In this document: positions 1 to 11,455 of the stretch, piece after piece | How positions within the stretch are numbered: position 1 is the stretch's first letter | How the letters are laid out: each line of letters starts with the position of its first letter | Notes under the pieces: model-generated | What the model was told of the DNA's origin: nothing | The model's input: the letters and a program-made list of their open reading frames with translations, nothing else | The model's database searches: none | Source of the DNA: Prorocentrum cordatum | Taxonomy: Eukaryota; Sar; Dinophyceae; Prorocentrales; Prorocentraceae | Reading direction: 5' to 3' | DNA length: 64,000 bases | Assembly (NCBI GenBank): GCA_963575745.1 | Contig: CAUYUJ010003569.1 | Coordinates: forward strand, 1-64,000 | Made by a program: the position numbers and the translations under genes

Positions 1-50
<50 letters not shown>

Positions 51-219
51 GTGCTGGTGGTGATGGTGGTGGTGATGAGGAGGAGGAGGAGGAGCAGGAG
101 GAGGATTATGATGATGATGGTGATGGTGATGCTGATACTGATACTGATACTGATACTGATACTGATACTGATGCTGATGATGATGATGCTGATGCTGCTG
201 ATGATGATGATGCTGATGC

Positions 220-289
<70 letters not shown>

Positions 290-345
290 CGTGATGCTGA
301 TGATGATGATGAGGAGGAGGAGGAGGAGGACGAGGAGGAGGAGAC
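1..345. repeat. ATG/TGA trinucleotide array grading into GGA
   Basis: The window opens inside a nearly pure (TGA)n array. It is interrupted by CTGATA hexamers at about 130-170 and by CTG triplets at about 225-240, and it decays into GGA triplets after 310. The long Met/Leu-rich ORF that reads through it is a by-product of the repeat and not a gene. Confidence 0.95.
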
Positions 346-612
346 CGAGGAGGCTCGTGGGAGGAGGAGTGAGGACGGGGAGGGGAGGGAGGATGGAGGG
401 AGGGGGGCCTGATAGTTTCTGGTGGCGTGGGTGCTTCAGGGGATTTCCACCATTGTTATGATGTTTCGAGGGGTCTCTGAAACGGGAAGAGGGCGGCAGC
501 ACGAGGGTGACCACAGTGAACCCAAGATGCATCACCGATGTTGCAGTACAACCTCCCGTCCCGTGGCTTGGGTGGTGACCTAGCTAGCACCCGATTGGGC
601 AGAGGAGGGGGA

Positions 613-768
613 GGATGACAAGGAGGTAGTGGAGGAGGAGGAGGAGGAGGAGGAGGAGGAGGGGAGCGGAAGGAGGAGGAGGAGGAGGAGGAGGAGGAGG
701 AGCAGGAGGAAGGAGGAGGAGGAGGGAGCGGGGCGCGGACGGCGGGGGAGGAGGAGCGGAGTATACCA
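613..768. repeat. (GGA)n purine tract
   Basis: This is an almost pure GGA/GAG trinucleotide tract with a few AGC interruptions. ORFs of poly-Glu, poly-Arg or poly-Gly/Ser on either strand are shadows of the repeat. No gene was recognised between the first array and about 4.7 kb. Confidence 0.9.
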
Positions 769-978
769 AACATGCAGCAGCGATGCTGTCACACCTCCTC
801 CCGCAAGAGGCCCCCTCCTCACAGGTCCCCCGGGGGGCATTCTTCACCACCGTGGCGCCCCCCTCGAGGGGCCAGCACCCCGCCGGGCCTGTCCCTCGGG
901 CGAGGGCCCCGTGCTGCGAGGAGAGCTGCGCCTCGTGCCTGCAGCGCATGCTCCGGACTTTGGAGGGCTGTGGACATA

Positions 979-1345
979 GTGGAGACCCATGCCAAGAAAC
1001 ACCCTCCTCCCTCCTTCCTCCCTCCCTCCCTCCTCCCTCCCTCCCTCCTCCCTCCTCCCTCCTCCTCCTCCCTCCTCCTCCTCCCTCCTCCTGCTCCTCC
1101 TCCTCCTCCTGCTCCTCCTGCTCCTCCTCTTCCTCCTCCTCCTCCTTACAGTGGGGGCCCATGCCAAGAAACACCCTGCTCGCCTCCAGGGTGCCCTGGG
1201 TTTCTTGGGTTTCGCTGGCTTTGCTATGGAAGGCGTGACGCTCCCACACCAGAAATCCATGGGCGTCCTGGGGTCTCGGGGTCGGGTTTCTTGTGGAAGG
1301 TTCCTTGTGGACTGGCCCCCACTGTGCAGTTCAACGAGTTGCCCA
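979..1345 (+). repeat. Dispersed repeat F, copy 1, split by a TCC tract
   Basis: A 27-29 bp sequence (core CCCATGCCAAGAAACACCCT) occurs at 979-1005 and again at 1151-1179. A TCC/CCT tract lies between the copies, and TTACAG immediately precedes the second copy, which resembles a polypyrimidine tract plus 3' splice site. The second copy continues into about 165 bp related to 16205-16350 and 20283-20450. A second split copy is at 14242-14520. This fits a dispersed repeat family, possibly intron-derived. Confidence 0.7.
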
Positions 1346-1539
1346 GCGAGATGGTCGCTTGGACACATCGCCGCCCACCATCCGTGCAACTGCGGCACAG
1401 GCGTACGCCGCTGGTCACGAACCTCGAGGAAGTCTCGCGCGAGAGCCCCACGCTGAAAAGCAGCGGCCTTCCGCGTAGCTGCTACGTGCTACATCTTCTT
1501 GTGAAGAGATGGTTCAATCGGAAGCCCCATGCGAAGAGA

Positions 1540-1735
1540 AACCCTTCTCCTCCTCCTCCTCCTCTTCCTCCTCCTGCTTTACCTCCTCTCCCTCTCCTGC
1601 CTCCTCCTTCTCCTCCTTCACCTCCTCCTCCTCCTCCTCCTCCATTACCTCCTCCTCCTCCTTCACCTCCTCCTTCACCTCCTCTCCCTCTCCTCCCTCC
1701 TCCTCCTCCTCCTCCTCCTCCTCCTTCCCCAATCG
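1540..1735. repeat. (TCC)n pyrimidine tract
   Basis: This is an imperfect CCT/TCC triplet array, in the opposite strand sense to the tract at 613-768. No coding potential is supported beyond low-complexity shadows. Confidence 0.85.
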
Positions 1736-1769
1736 AAAGCCTCGTTTCTCGTAAGCGTTACAGGTTTTT

Positions 1770-2330
1770 GGTGGCGAGTGTGTGCGTCGCTAAGGTGGGA
1801 GCCCAGTGTTGAGCATGAGCCGCCCTCTATCCTTGTAGCACCTGCAAGAGTTGAAGACGAAATTGCGCGGCGCTAAGGCGGGCGCCCAATGTTGAGAAGG
1901 AACCGTCGTTTCATCGTTTCAACGTTTGCACAGTTTGAGGACGAATGCGTGATGCGATACGGCGATACAGTCAACGCGCATGGTAGGGTTGAGTGGTATC
2001 TCCAAGAGTACCTTTCTATCCATGTCTCGTCTGCCTGTCAGTATGCAAGCCTTGTTCAAGCAACTTGAACTTGGTTGTTTACCGCGCATCCTTATTATAC
2101 GGGTTGAATGTAGGTAAACAGCGAAGCTGGCCCCATTATATCCAGGTAGATGCTGCCAACTTTAAAGACGAGGTGCGTGGCGAGGAGGAGAGAGCCTCAT
2201 TTTGAAAACGACCTGGCGAGGAGGAGAGAGCCTCATTTTGAAAACGACCTGTGCTCTATCCTTGTAGCTGCTGCACTTGTTTCAGACACGTGTGCGGCGC
2301 CAAGGCGTTGCTCCATTTTGAAAACGACCC
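1770..2330. repeat. Degenerate tandem repeat, unit about 80 bp
   Basis: Units carry the motif GCGGCGCTAAGGCG followed by GAGCCCA and TTGA(A)AA. Clear units are near 1785 and 1865. Partial units with CATTTTGAAAACGACC are at 2198, 2231 and 2310. Related units recur near 30740-30900, so this is a dispersed satellite-like family. Confidence 0.6.
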
Positions 2331-2619
2331 CCCTTTTTGACCGTGCAGCTGCTGCGAATTTCAAGCTCCATGATCATAGCGGTCAGGAAGTCTCAGGCGA
2401 AATGCTTGGCCCGCCTTATCAACACGCCTGGGGGTGTGACATGGAGGAATTATTTAGAAGGACAGTTGAGGGAAATAGGCAACATTGGGGCGAAGCGGAA
2501 CGAGGAGAGAGGAGGGGGAGGAAACGTGGTTCAAGGTAGAGTTTCCCGGGGAGGAGATGATGGAGAGGGTGGGGCGGCGGGGGGAAGGTTGTGTGGTGGG
2601 AGGCGGGCGTACCTGAGGT

Positions 2620-2735
2620 GGACGAGGAAGAGGCGGAGGAGGAGGAGGAGGAGGAGGAGGAGGAGATGTTGGAGGTTGGCAGAGGCGGGGAGGAAGACGA
2701 CGAAGACGTCGACGGCAGCGGCAGCGGCAGCGGTT

Positions 2736-2773
<38 letters not shown>

Positions 2774-2850
2774 GAGGAGGAGGAGGAGGAGGAGGAGGAG
2801 GAGCAGGAGGGAGGAGGAGGAGGAGGAGGAGGAGGAGGAGGAGGAGTTGG
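2620..2850. repeat. GGA and GAC trinucleotide arrays
   Basis: A (GGA)n stretch is followed by GGCAGC and by an uninterrupted (GAC)n stretch at about 2736-2770, then more (GGA)n. Repeat only. Confidence 0.9.
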
Positions 2851-3154
2851 ATGAAGGGAGTGGGGGCTGAAGGGAATGTTGGACGGGGAGAGGGAGCGAA
2901 GGATCAGAGGGATGTGGGGCCTTCCTCAGCAGCGAGCGCGTTGAGAGCGCGTTGGTGTTGTGATCTCTGGCCAGGTCTGAGCCAGAGCCAGTCGGGTTAG
3001 AACTGCGAGCCCAGGTCCAGCAGCGCGGAGGAGAGGGAGATAGAGAGAGAGAGAGAGAGAGCGAGAGATCACCTAAAGTGATCGGCCGTGGCAGTGGCGC
3101 AACGATACCGCGGCGCGGAGACGCGCAGAGGCTGGTAGGCCGCCAGGCCAGCAT

Positions 3155-3782
3155 GATATGGAGGAGGAGGAGGAGGAGGAGGAGGAGGAGGAGGAACAGG
3201 AAGGAGGAGAGGAACAGGAGGAGGAGGAGGAGGTGGAGGAAGGAGGAGGAGGAGGGAGGAGGGAGGAGGAGGCGGAGGAGGATGCGAGAAGGGGGGAGGA
3301 TGAGAGGAGGAGGAGAAGTGGAGGAGGACGGGAGGCGGAGGCGGAGGCGGAGCGGCGGAGGGAAGGAGAGGAGGAGGAGAACGTGGGAGGAGGAGCGTGG
3401 AGGAGAGGAGGGCGGACTTGGAGTAGGATTTGGAATAGGAGTAGGAGTATGAGGATGAGTGAGAAGGAGGAGGAGGAGGAGGAGGAGGAGAGGAGGAGGG
3501 GCAGGGGGAGGCCGACGACCGAGAAATGTTCCTAATCCGACAAGCACGAGGAGGGCGACTACGCGGGGAAGAGGTCGGGGTCATCCCAATCCTCCCTCCT
3601 CGCGCGCTGCTAGGAGGACGAGGCGGAGGAGGATGACGATGCGGAGACTGAGGAGGAGGAGGAGGTGGAGGAGGAGGAGGAGGAGTTGGAGTTGGAGTTG
3701 GAGTTGGAATAGGAGTAGGAGTAGGAGGAGGAGGCGGAGGAGGAGGAGGAGGCGGAGGAGGAGGAGGAGGAGGAGGAGCATT
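3155..3782. repeat. Long (GGA)n-rich block
   Basis: This is a purine-rich block of GGA, GGC and GGAGTT units from 3158 to 3520, and again from 3640 to 3780 with a short (GGAGTT)n run near 3685. Apparent ORFs in both directions are repeat shadows. Confidence 0.9.
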
Positions 3783-4529
3783 GAGCAGAAGGAGGCCCTC
3801 GCCGCAGGCGGCTTCGCGGGAGAGGCCTTCGAGCCCGACAGCCCGCGAATGGCGGCCCCCTCCCCCGCCCTCGCTCTGCGACTCTGGGCCCCCCCCCGTT
3901 GTTGTCGCCCTACAGTCAAGACGCTGAAATAATCGAAGAGGCAAACGCGGCAAAATAATCGAAGAGGCAAACGCGGCATACGGTAGGCTCGCGTCGTGTC
4001 GACAAGCGGTGTCCCCACTGGCGGCGTTCAACGTCGAACGCCGGCGGCGACCCAGAATCGGTCGATGTTGAACGATCGGGCATTTCAGAAGCGGCCGATC
4101 GTTCAAGGTTGAAGGATCCCCGCGGTGTCAGCAACCAATGCCGAAGTCGTCACGACACGGACCTGTCACAGTCATAAACTCTCGGAGTTCCGCGGGGAGT
4201 TCTTGGATCGGCGCTGGGCCCCCCTTGGCAGCGCCTCTGGCGCACGCGCGCCGGGGCGTATGTGCGGAGTTTCTAAGTTTACGTGTATGCCGCTTTCTCT
4301 CCCTCTCAATACAGCCAACCCCCCCGCCCATTTCCCCCTCTTTGGGCCTCCTGGGAGGCCCTCGTCGCCACCGCTGGATTAGCCTCGAAGTTGTGGTCAG
4401 AACGCACCCCGAGAGAGGTCCGGGGAGTAGCGGATTCGGTACCTCTTGGTTTCCCCAAGAGCGTCGACTTGCCCGTGGCCATCCTCCTCGGGGGCCGCCG
4501 TCTATTTCCCCCGCATCTCCTGTTTCTCC

Positions 4530-4675
4530 CCGTCTCCCCCTCCTCCTCCTCCTCCTCCTCCTCCTCCTCCTCCTCCTCCTCCTCCTCCTCCTCCGCCCCC
4601 TCCTCCTGCTGTTTCTCCTCCTCCTCCTCCTCCTCCTCCTCTTCCTTCTCCTCCTCCTCCTCCAGCCATTTCCAG
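4530..4675. repeat. (TCC)n tract upstream of LINE ORF1
   Basis: Two (TCC)n runs end about 80 bp before the ORF1 start codon at 4757. They lie in what would be the 5' UTR of the non-LTR element. Confidence 0.85.
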
Positions 4676-4756
4676 GTTTTGAGCAGGCACAACCTTTGAG
4701 GCAGCGCACTTGGAAGTGGCGCAGCTGCCTCGAGCCAAGATTTCCTCTTCTCGCCC

Positions 4757-5782
4757 ATGTCCGCTGGCCGCGATGCTGTGGGAGGCAAGCAGTTCCAAAC
4801 TTGGGTCTGCAGCGACTCCCATTGTCGATATGCCAACTTCATGTGGCGAACCCACTGTCGCGAATGTGAAAAGATCGGCCCGCCCAGAGCCCAGAACATC
4901 CAGAGGCGACCTGGGGACTCTCCCCCTTGGGCAGAGCGCCTCCAGGGTGACTGGGCACGAGGGCCTCCCCGATGTGCGAAATGGGGCGGAGACCAGCCTG
5001 GGGGCTCGAACCGTTCCAAGGGAGGCGGCGGAGGCAAGGACAAGGAGCGAGCCCCAGACAATGCGATCGTTGTCCAGATACTCCGTGCGTTCGAGAAGCA
5101 CTCGGGAAAGTCTATGGATGACGTGGTGGCCTTTGCGGAGAAGCCCCCCGCGTCAGAGGAGCCCCAGCCTGCAGACCTCAGCACGAAGTCCCTCCAAGAT
5201 CTGCTGGGTAGAGAGTCGCGGAAGCAGACGCAGATTGATGCCAGTCGGGAGCGCGTCCAAGAGGCTGAAGCAGCATTCGAGACCGCCAGAACGTTCGCAG
5301 AGGAGCAGATCGCCCAGCTGGCGGCCCACGAAGGCAATCTCAAGAATATCAAAGCAGCCATCACCGCCAAGCAGGCGGAGGCTGTCATCCCCGACCAGTC
5401 AAAGGTCGGCGACATCAACAGTGGCATCGAGCTGCTGGAGAACTTCGGCAGGATGCTGGACGCGATGGGAGCACATTTCGGCGTCGATGTGGCAGGGATG
5501 GCCAAGGAGACCGCGGAGAAGCTCGAGGAGCAAAAGCAGAAGGCGGCCGAGGCTGCCAGCGCTGCTAATCATGATGCTCCTCCTGCTGGTGCTGGGGGCG
5601 CCGCGGCTTCTTGCGTGGACGTACCTGCAGGTGGCTCTGACGTCGATGTCGAGTTCGACCCCGCAGACCCTGCCATCCAGGCTTGCTTCAAGGAGGCAGG
5701 AGTGGACACCGACGACCCCGCCAAGGCCAAGAGGCTCCTGGAGGCCCTCGGCAGCGCTGCCAAGAAGCCCAAGCGTCTTTGA
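4757..5782 (+). CDS. LINE ORF1-like protein with RanBP2-type zinc finger
   Basis: 341 codons from ATG at 4757. Residues 16-37 read W-x-C-x4-C-x10-C-x2-C (C18, C23, C34, C37), with an Asn between the knuckles. This is the RanBP2/NZF zinc-ribbon pattern, known in other proteins for RNA or ubiquitin binding. Residues of about 150-275 are rich in Ala, Glu, Lys and Gln and look like a long helix or coiled coil. The C-terminus is acidic, then basic (KKPKRL-type end). The ORF sits directly upstream of the endonuclease-RT ORF and overlaps its open frame, the usual place for a LINE ORF1. RNA binding and oligomerisation are inferred from position and composition. The zinc pattern itself is seen directly. 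Confidence 0.75.
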   Translation: MSAGRDAVGGKQFQTWVCSDSHCRYANFMWRTHCRECEKIGPPRAQNIQRRPGDSPPWAERLQGDWARGPPRCAKWGGDQPGGSNRSKGGGGGKDKERAPDNAIVVQILRAFEKHSGKSMDDVVAFAEKPPASEEPQPADLSTKSLQDLLGRESRKQTQIDASRERVQEAEAAFETARTFAEEQIAQLAAHEGNLKNIKAAITAKQAEAVIPDQSKVGDINSGIELLENFGRMLDAMGAHFGVDVAGMAKETAEKLEEQKQKAAEAASAANHDAPPAGAGGAAASCVDVPAGGSDVDVEFDPADPAIQACFKEAGVDTDDPAKAKRLLEALGSAAKKPKRL

Positions 5783-5789
5783 TCGCATG

Positions 5790-8700
5790 CGGGGCCTTAG
5801 TGGAGCGCAAGTGGAGCTGCAGCAAGGTGGAGCTGGAGCGAGCATTGGCCATTGGTGCTGGTGTGCAGCATGAGATAAGTTTATGGTCGGCCAATTCTAC
5901 GAGCTGGTCGTCGGCGCAAGCGTTGTTGGAGTGGGCCCACGACAGTGCTGATCAGGCGCTGCCAGATGTGCTCTGTTTGCAGGAGCATCGCATCGAGAGC
6001 GGTCCTCTGTTGGAGTCGGCTGCGCGCTGGGCTAGCAAGCGCACCTACTACATGTACGCGCGCAAGGCGGAGTCGACAGGAGGCGGACCTCTGCAATCGA
6101 GCGGGGGTGTAAGCGTTCTCAGCAGATTGGCGGCCAGTAGGGAGCCGCAGATCCTTGGTCAGCCGTTACTGCCATCGCACCGAGTGGAGTCGGTGCGCCT
6201 CGACGTGGGTTTGGCGGTGCCGCTGCACGTGGTCTCCCTGTATTTGGTCACGAGCATAGGCCTGGCCAAGCATAACATCGACATCCTGACGCAGCTCATG
6301 GAGTACCTAGGCTCGCTTCCTGGGCCATGGATCGTGCTCAGGGACTTCAACATGCTGCCAGCGGAGGTGCACGAGTGGGCGCTGCGCGCTCAAGCGATAC
6401 TGTTGACAACGGGTGCACCAACGTGCGGTGGCAGGGAAATCGACTTTGGCGTCTGCTCGCGGGCGCTGTCGGGCTTCATTCACGCGGTGGTGCCGATCGA
6501 GGGTTCGACGCTGCAGACGCACATCCCTGTTCACGTTTGGCTCCGAGGCCTGGGGAGGCAGGCGCGTGTGACGCGCCCCGTCTTTCCGCTCAAGTTACCG
6601 ATCTGCAAGCCGCCCCCTGTGAGGCCTGCACCACAGATGGCTTCAGGCGGAGAGTGGCCCTGGACGATTGGAGAGGCTCTCCCTGGTGACCTCGGCGAGG
6701 CGTGCGCTGCGTGGTTTCGTCATGCCGAAGCCTATCTGTCGGAGTTTCATGACCTGTCCGACTGGGCGCAAGGTGCCTGGAGAGGGCGCGCCGAGGGTTT
6801 CAAGACAGCGAACGAACCGTTCATTCAGGCTTGGGAGCGCTCTCTCAAGCAGCATTCTAGCAGTGAGTACAAAGTCTGGGCAAGGTTTTACTCGGCGGCC
6901 TTTCGCCTGTCGGAGTTGGGCGCAGCAGCCAGAGCTCGTCGATGCCCGTCGTTGGCTGCCCTGCGTAGACAGAGGGATGTTGTCAGTCGCATTGTTCTTG
7001 ACGCTTGGCCTGAGTCGGGCTCGCTCAGCAGGTGGGCCCAGACCCCGCGTCAGGATCTGGTCGATTAATCGCGTCTAGGGCTGATGGGGACTTGGCCAGG
7101 GCCTCGCAGTTCATGGAGGCTGCGAGGCAACGCATGGCCAGTCTCCAGAGGGCGTCGAGAGCCGAAGCAGCTAGCGCTTGGCGTGAGTGGGCCCAGGCGG
7201 CGGTTCTTAACGGTGGCAGCTGCGCCTTTCGTTTCGTCCGTGACGCTGTGCAGCCCTCTGTCACGGAGACGGCGGCAGAGCCCAGCGCCCCTTCGCTTCC
7301 TGTAGCAGGCCAAGAGGCCCTTGAATTGATCATGCAGACCTGGACGCCACTCTGGGTGAATGCTGAGCGGGAGTGTGAGCCGCACCCTGCGTCGTGGGAG
7401 ATCTCTCGGCCCTCTACTGGAGGCGCGGGCGTCGGTGGAAGCACGCGCCCGCGGCGGGTCCTCCCGAGGGCCGGCGGTGGCGGAACGCCGAGGGGAAGGC
7501 TTGACGCGTGCGCCGAGCTCCCTCCAATCACTCCAGAGTGCTCCAGAGTTACCCCGCCAATGCAGGATTGGGGTGGGGTAAGTTTCACCCCAGGCAGATG
7601 ACTTATCTCCCAGGCTCGCATCGGCAGGCTTTCCTGGATATCCTGCATGCGTGGGAGAGAGCTCCAGAAGATCAGGATCTTTGGACGCTTCTGGTTTTCT
7701 TTTTAAGCAAGCCCAATCCCCCAGGGGGTGTGAGGCCCATCGTCCTGTTCTCCCTCTGGACTCGTGCGTGGTCGAGGTGTCGTCAGGTCGTTGCTCGTCG
7801 CTGGGAGAAGTCTCTTGCGAATGCCGCCTTCTGGGGTGATGCTGGGCACACCTGTGACAGGTCAGGACTGGTGCATAATGTGCTTCAGCGTCTCGCTCGT
7901 CTGAAGGGGTTTTCGGCGGCCAGTGGGCTGCTGGACCTCTCGAAGTACTAAGAATATATCTCACATGAGGAGCTTAGGAGGGAAGCCATCAACACTGGTT
8001 TCCCGCTAGCCCTTCTTCGCAGCCTCTGCTCGGCGTATAGGCTTCCTCGGCGTGCTGTTTGGCAGGGAGCAGTTGCGCCTGCGGTGGAGGCAAACGGGAC
8101 TGTGGCTGCGGGCTGCAGCTGTGCGCTGGCACGGGCGAAACTGCTAGTGCACACGCTACTCGAGAAGTTGCAAGCCAGGTTCCCCGCGGTGCGGTTTCAA
8201 AACCTTGCGGACGATTTTTTGCTCCAGGCGCTTGGCACTGCCGAGCAGGTTCTTTCCCAGTTCCCTGAGGCCATGATGGCCTTGGTCCGAGGGCTCCATG
8301 AGAAACAGCTGCGGGTCAACTGGGATAAGGCTGGCTATTTAACATCCTCAGCAGAGCTGGCCGTGCAGCTCAACGCCAGATGGTCCTTCGGCGATGAGGA
8401 TCTACTCATCGGGACCAGGTGCTTGGGCACCGATGCTAATGACGGGTCGGCGCGGAGGGTGGGGGAGCAAGATAAGCGAATCGCCAAGGCCAAGAGAGTC
8501 TCGGCGAGAGTTCAGCAGCTCAGAGCTGCAGGCGCTGCTGCCAGCACTATTCAGAGGGGGTCTCCTACGGCGACGGCGGTGTGGGGGAGCGCGGTCACTG
8601 GTCTGTCAGACCTCAAGTTGCATGGGCTGAGAGTGTCGGCCCTTCGTGCGGAGGGCCGCCACCCTGCAGGCACCTCGGTAGGTCTTCGACTGCGCGCGTC

Positions 8701-10027
8701 TCCCAGAGGCTCCTTCAGGGACCCCTGGGTTGTGCATGCTGTTGAAGTGGCTAAGCAGTGGGCTCTTTCAGCCCTCTCGGAGCTGCCAGGGCGTGGCCCC
8801 ATGCAGGGTTGCTGGGAGGCTGGTAAGAACCTCCTCGGCAAAGCCAAGCCCTGGGCGCATTGCATCGATCCCAGTCAGGTTGCGCTGCTTTGCATGGCGC
8901 GCATTGGCATTGCTATGCCCACGGCCTTCTCTTTAATCTTCCAGGGCCTCGAGTATTCCATGCTGGAATTCACTCCAGGGTTTACAGGGGGGCGTGCGAA
9001 GGAAGCTGCGCTGGTTTCCTCTGGCGTTCTTGCCCTGGCTAGAATTGAAAAAGGGTGGCAGGGGGCTCTGCACCGGGGGCCTCTCAATCACCTCCTCTCT
9101 CGCGGTGTCACGGACACCTGGGCGCCGCACCACAAGGCGGCGCTGCGGAGCTTGGTGGGTGGACTCCACTGGCCACAAGCGCGGCTCTTCCGTCATGGCA
9201 AGGCCCAGCACGCTCGATGCTTAATCTGTGGAGGGCAGGGCACGCTGTTTCATCGGTTGTACGAGTGCCCGTGTATCGAGGCACACAGGCGTGAGGAGTG
9301 CCCGCCACACGTGCGGACAGCCGCCAGAAAAGTGAGCATGCTGGCTCCAGAGGTAGTGGACATGTTTGCTCGATGTCTGTTTCCGTCTCCAGCCCGTTGT
9401 TTCCCCATCCAGGAGGCCAACCTTGGAGGCCAGTTGATCTGGATTGGGGTCCCCGGGGGCTGGAAGTTTTCGGGGAAAGTTGTTGTGGACGGCAGCGCGT
9501 TTAACTCTCGGTTTTCTGGACTCTCTCGCGCTGGGTGGTCCATCGTCCAGATTAATGAAAGCGGGCGCCTGGTGGCAAGCGCCTTCGGAGTGGCCCCTCT
9601 CAGCTACGCGCCCAATCAAACGGCGCGAGATGGAGAGGATAGAGCCTTTCAGGTTTTGGCTGAGTTCTCGGAGTGGAATGCGGACGATCCCCTCGCAGTT
9701 TATTCAGATTGTGCGAGCTCGATCGAGTGCGCGGTGAATCCAGGCGTGGCGCTCGACCCCATGAATTCTAGAGGGCACTTTTGGGTCCGCTGGTGGGAGG
9801 GGATCGGCCACCAGGCGTCGGTTGTCAAGGTCAAGGCGCACCGCGCGCGCTCCTCGGCCACCAGCTTCGAAGATGATTGGCTGATCCTCGGCAATCAGAT
9901 GGCGGACCGCTGGGCGAATAAGGGTGCCTTGAGGTGGTCGCCCCCCCACAGCAGTGCGCCTTTGCACGGGGGGCCGAGGCCATGGCCCACGATGTCTCGA
10001 GATGGCATGCGAGGGCCCAACAGTTGA
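5790..10027 (+). pseudogene. LINE ORF2: endonuclease, reverse transcriptase, RNase H (frameshifted)
   Basis: The order of domains is clear although the frame changes. At about 5870-6540 (frame 1) there is an EEP-type endonuclease: LWSAN start, LQEHRI, then RDFN where GDFN is usual, and an ending THIPV where SDH-x-PV is usual. The frame is lost near 7060 and resumes in a second frame to about 7600. The RT then runs in a third frame from about 7580: RPIVL, LDLSKY, and the catalytic-box equivalent LADD near 8207. An in-frame TAA at 7949-7951 interrupts the RT. A CLICGG...H...C finger lies near 9220. RNase H follows, with VDGSA (9488), a Glu near 9636, YSDCAS (9702), KAH and a final Asp in NQMAD (9895). 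Two frameshifts plus a stop indicate a decayed copy unless they are sequence errors. No ATG precedes the endonuclease in its frame, so the ORF2 start is undefined. Confidence 0.85.
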
Positions 10028-10140
10028 TGGTTGATGGGGGGGTTCGTCGACTCTGAGGGGGTTGTTGGGACTTCGGATATCACTTCGAGTTAAGCCCTCG
10101 CGAGTGGGAGTGCCTGGCCAGTGCGGCATGTGAGGAGGGA

Positions 10141-10821
10141 GTGGAGCTGTTCGCGACTGTCGCAGGCGTGGTTCCTGTCAGGGGAGCTGCGTCCGCGGCC
10201 TCCCTGCCGCCTCCTCCGTCGCCGCCGCCCCCTCGCTCCTCCCCTTCTGCTGCCGCTGCGGGAGGGGATGAGGGCCCCGATCTTCAGGAGTGCTCTGGGG
10301 CGCCGTGGGCTCTCAATTGCCACTCGGTCGCCATGGCGTCGGTCGTGCCCCTGATCGAAGGGGCGGAGCCAGAGCCTGACGTCTTATTTTGTAAAGTTTG
10401 TGGGTCCTCGGTGCACAAGTTAGTTCGGTCGGGGGAGGGGCTGGACGGGGTGCGTCGTGGGAGGGGGGCCCCTGGTCTGCGGACGCAGCGCTCCCTCCTC
10501 CGCCGAGGGCTCATGCCAGGGCGCCTCAAGGCGCGGATCGAGGACGTCCACGCCCCCACAGGCGACGACATCGCGTCCTGGGCCCCCCGCTCCCCCTCCC
10601 TCGCTGGAGGCGCGTGGGGGCAGGAGGCAGGAGGTGGGGGCGATCAGTCGGTGCGTGCTCCGACGGCCTGTGAGGGCAGATGCGGCACCAACGTGCCGCA
10701 ACTTGACGACAGACAGGTCGCTTTGTTGCACGGTTTTGATTCCCCCTCGGCCGTGGTGGACTTTTCCAGGTCCCTGGGGAGGGGGGAGCCCGAGTTTTAT
10801 GAGGAGCCTGTCGAATGGTAG
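10141..10821 (+). pseudogene. Probable C-terminal segment of the LINE ORF2
   Basis: 226 codons directly downstream of the RNase H domain, in a different frame. It contains CKVCG, an LLRRGLMPGRLKARI stretch and CEGRCG. From memory, dinoflagellate LINE ORF2 proteins often end in such Cys-containing tails. The assignment is inference from adjacency and composition. It could instead be a chance ORF in GC-rich DNA. Confidence 0.4.
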
Positions 10822-10867
10822 GCCTGTTGCTCTGAGGAGAGGGGGCCTTGCCCCATGTAGTCAGCAC

Positions 10868-11455
10868 TCCTCCTCCTCCTCCTCCTCCTCCTCCTCCTCC
10901 TCCGCTCGCAGAGCGCCGACATGGCCCTCCAAGGCCCTTGCATCCTTATCGTGTCTCTTCCTGTGCGCAGGGGCCGCGTCGGGCTCGGGCCAGGGCTCTG
11001 TGGGGCTCCAGTGTTCGGGCCGCTCTCCTCAGGCCTGGGTGGGAGGAGCTGTTCGTGGCCGTCCTCCTCCTCCGCCGCCTCCTACTTCTCCTCCTGTCTC
11101 TCCTCCTCTTCCTCCTCCTCCTGCTCCTCTTCCTCCTCGTCCTGCTCCTCCTCCTCTTCCGTCTCCTCCTCCTCCTGTTCCTCCTCCTCCTCCTCCTCCT
11201 CCTCATCCTCCTCTTCTTCTCCTCCTCTCCTCCTCCTCCTTCCTGCTCTTTTAACTCTCCTCCTCCTGCTCTCGTCCTCCCACCTCCTCTTCTGTCACCT
11301 CCTCCTCCTCCCCTTCCTCCAGTCATCCCTTCCTCCTTCTCATCCTCCTCCTTATGTCCTCCTCCTCTCCTCTCCTTTCTCGCTCCTCCTCCTCGCTACC
11401 TCCTCGCTCACCCTTCCTCGCTCCTCTCCTCCTTCTCCTCTCCTCTCTCTGGCGA
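10868..11455. repeat. (TCC)n tracts
   Basis: There is a short pure (TCC)n at 10868-10903 and a longer imperfect TCC/CTC block at about 11060-11455. Nothing else was recognised here. Confidence 0.9.

Larger units (their letters stand above)
4700..10830 (+). mobile_element. Non-LTR retrotransposon (LINE), degraded
   Basis: This is one plus-strand LINE with two ORFs: a zinc-finger and helical ORF1, and an ORF2 carrying an apurinic-type endonuclease, a reverse transcriptase, a CCHC-like finger and an RNase H domain. A Cys-rich C-terminal piece follows in another frame. At least two frameshifts and one in-frame stop break ORF2, so this copy is not autonomous. The exact 5' and 3' ends and any target-site duplication could not be located. 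The boundaries given are the coding span plus a small margin. A second, minus-strand remnant of a related LINE lies at 15068-16123. Confidence 0.85.

Noticed and set aside
1-461. ORF of Met/Leu/Arg runs at the window start
   Set aside because: It is a direct translation of the TGA/ATG and GGA arrays, and all frames are open for the same reason.
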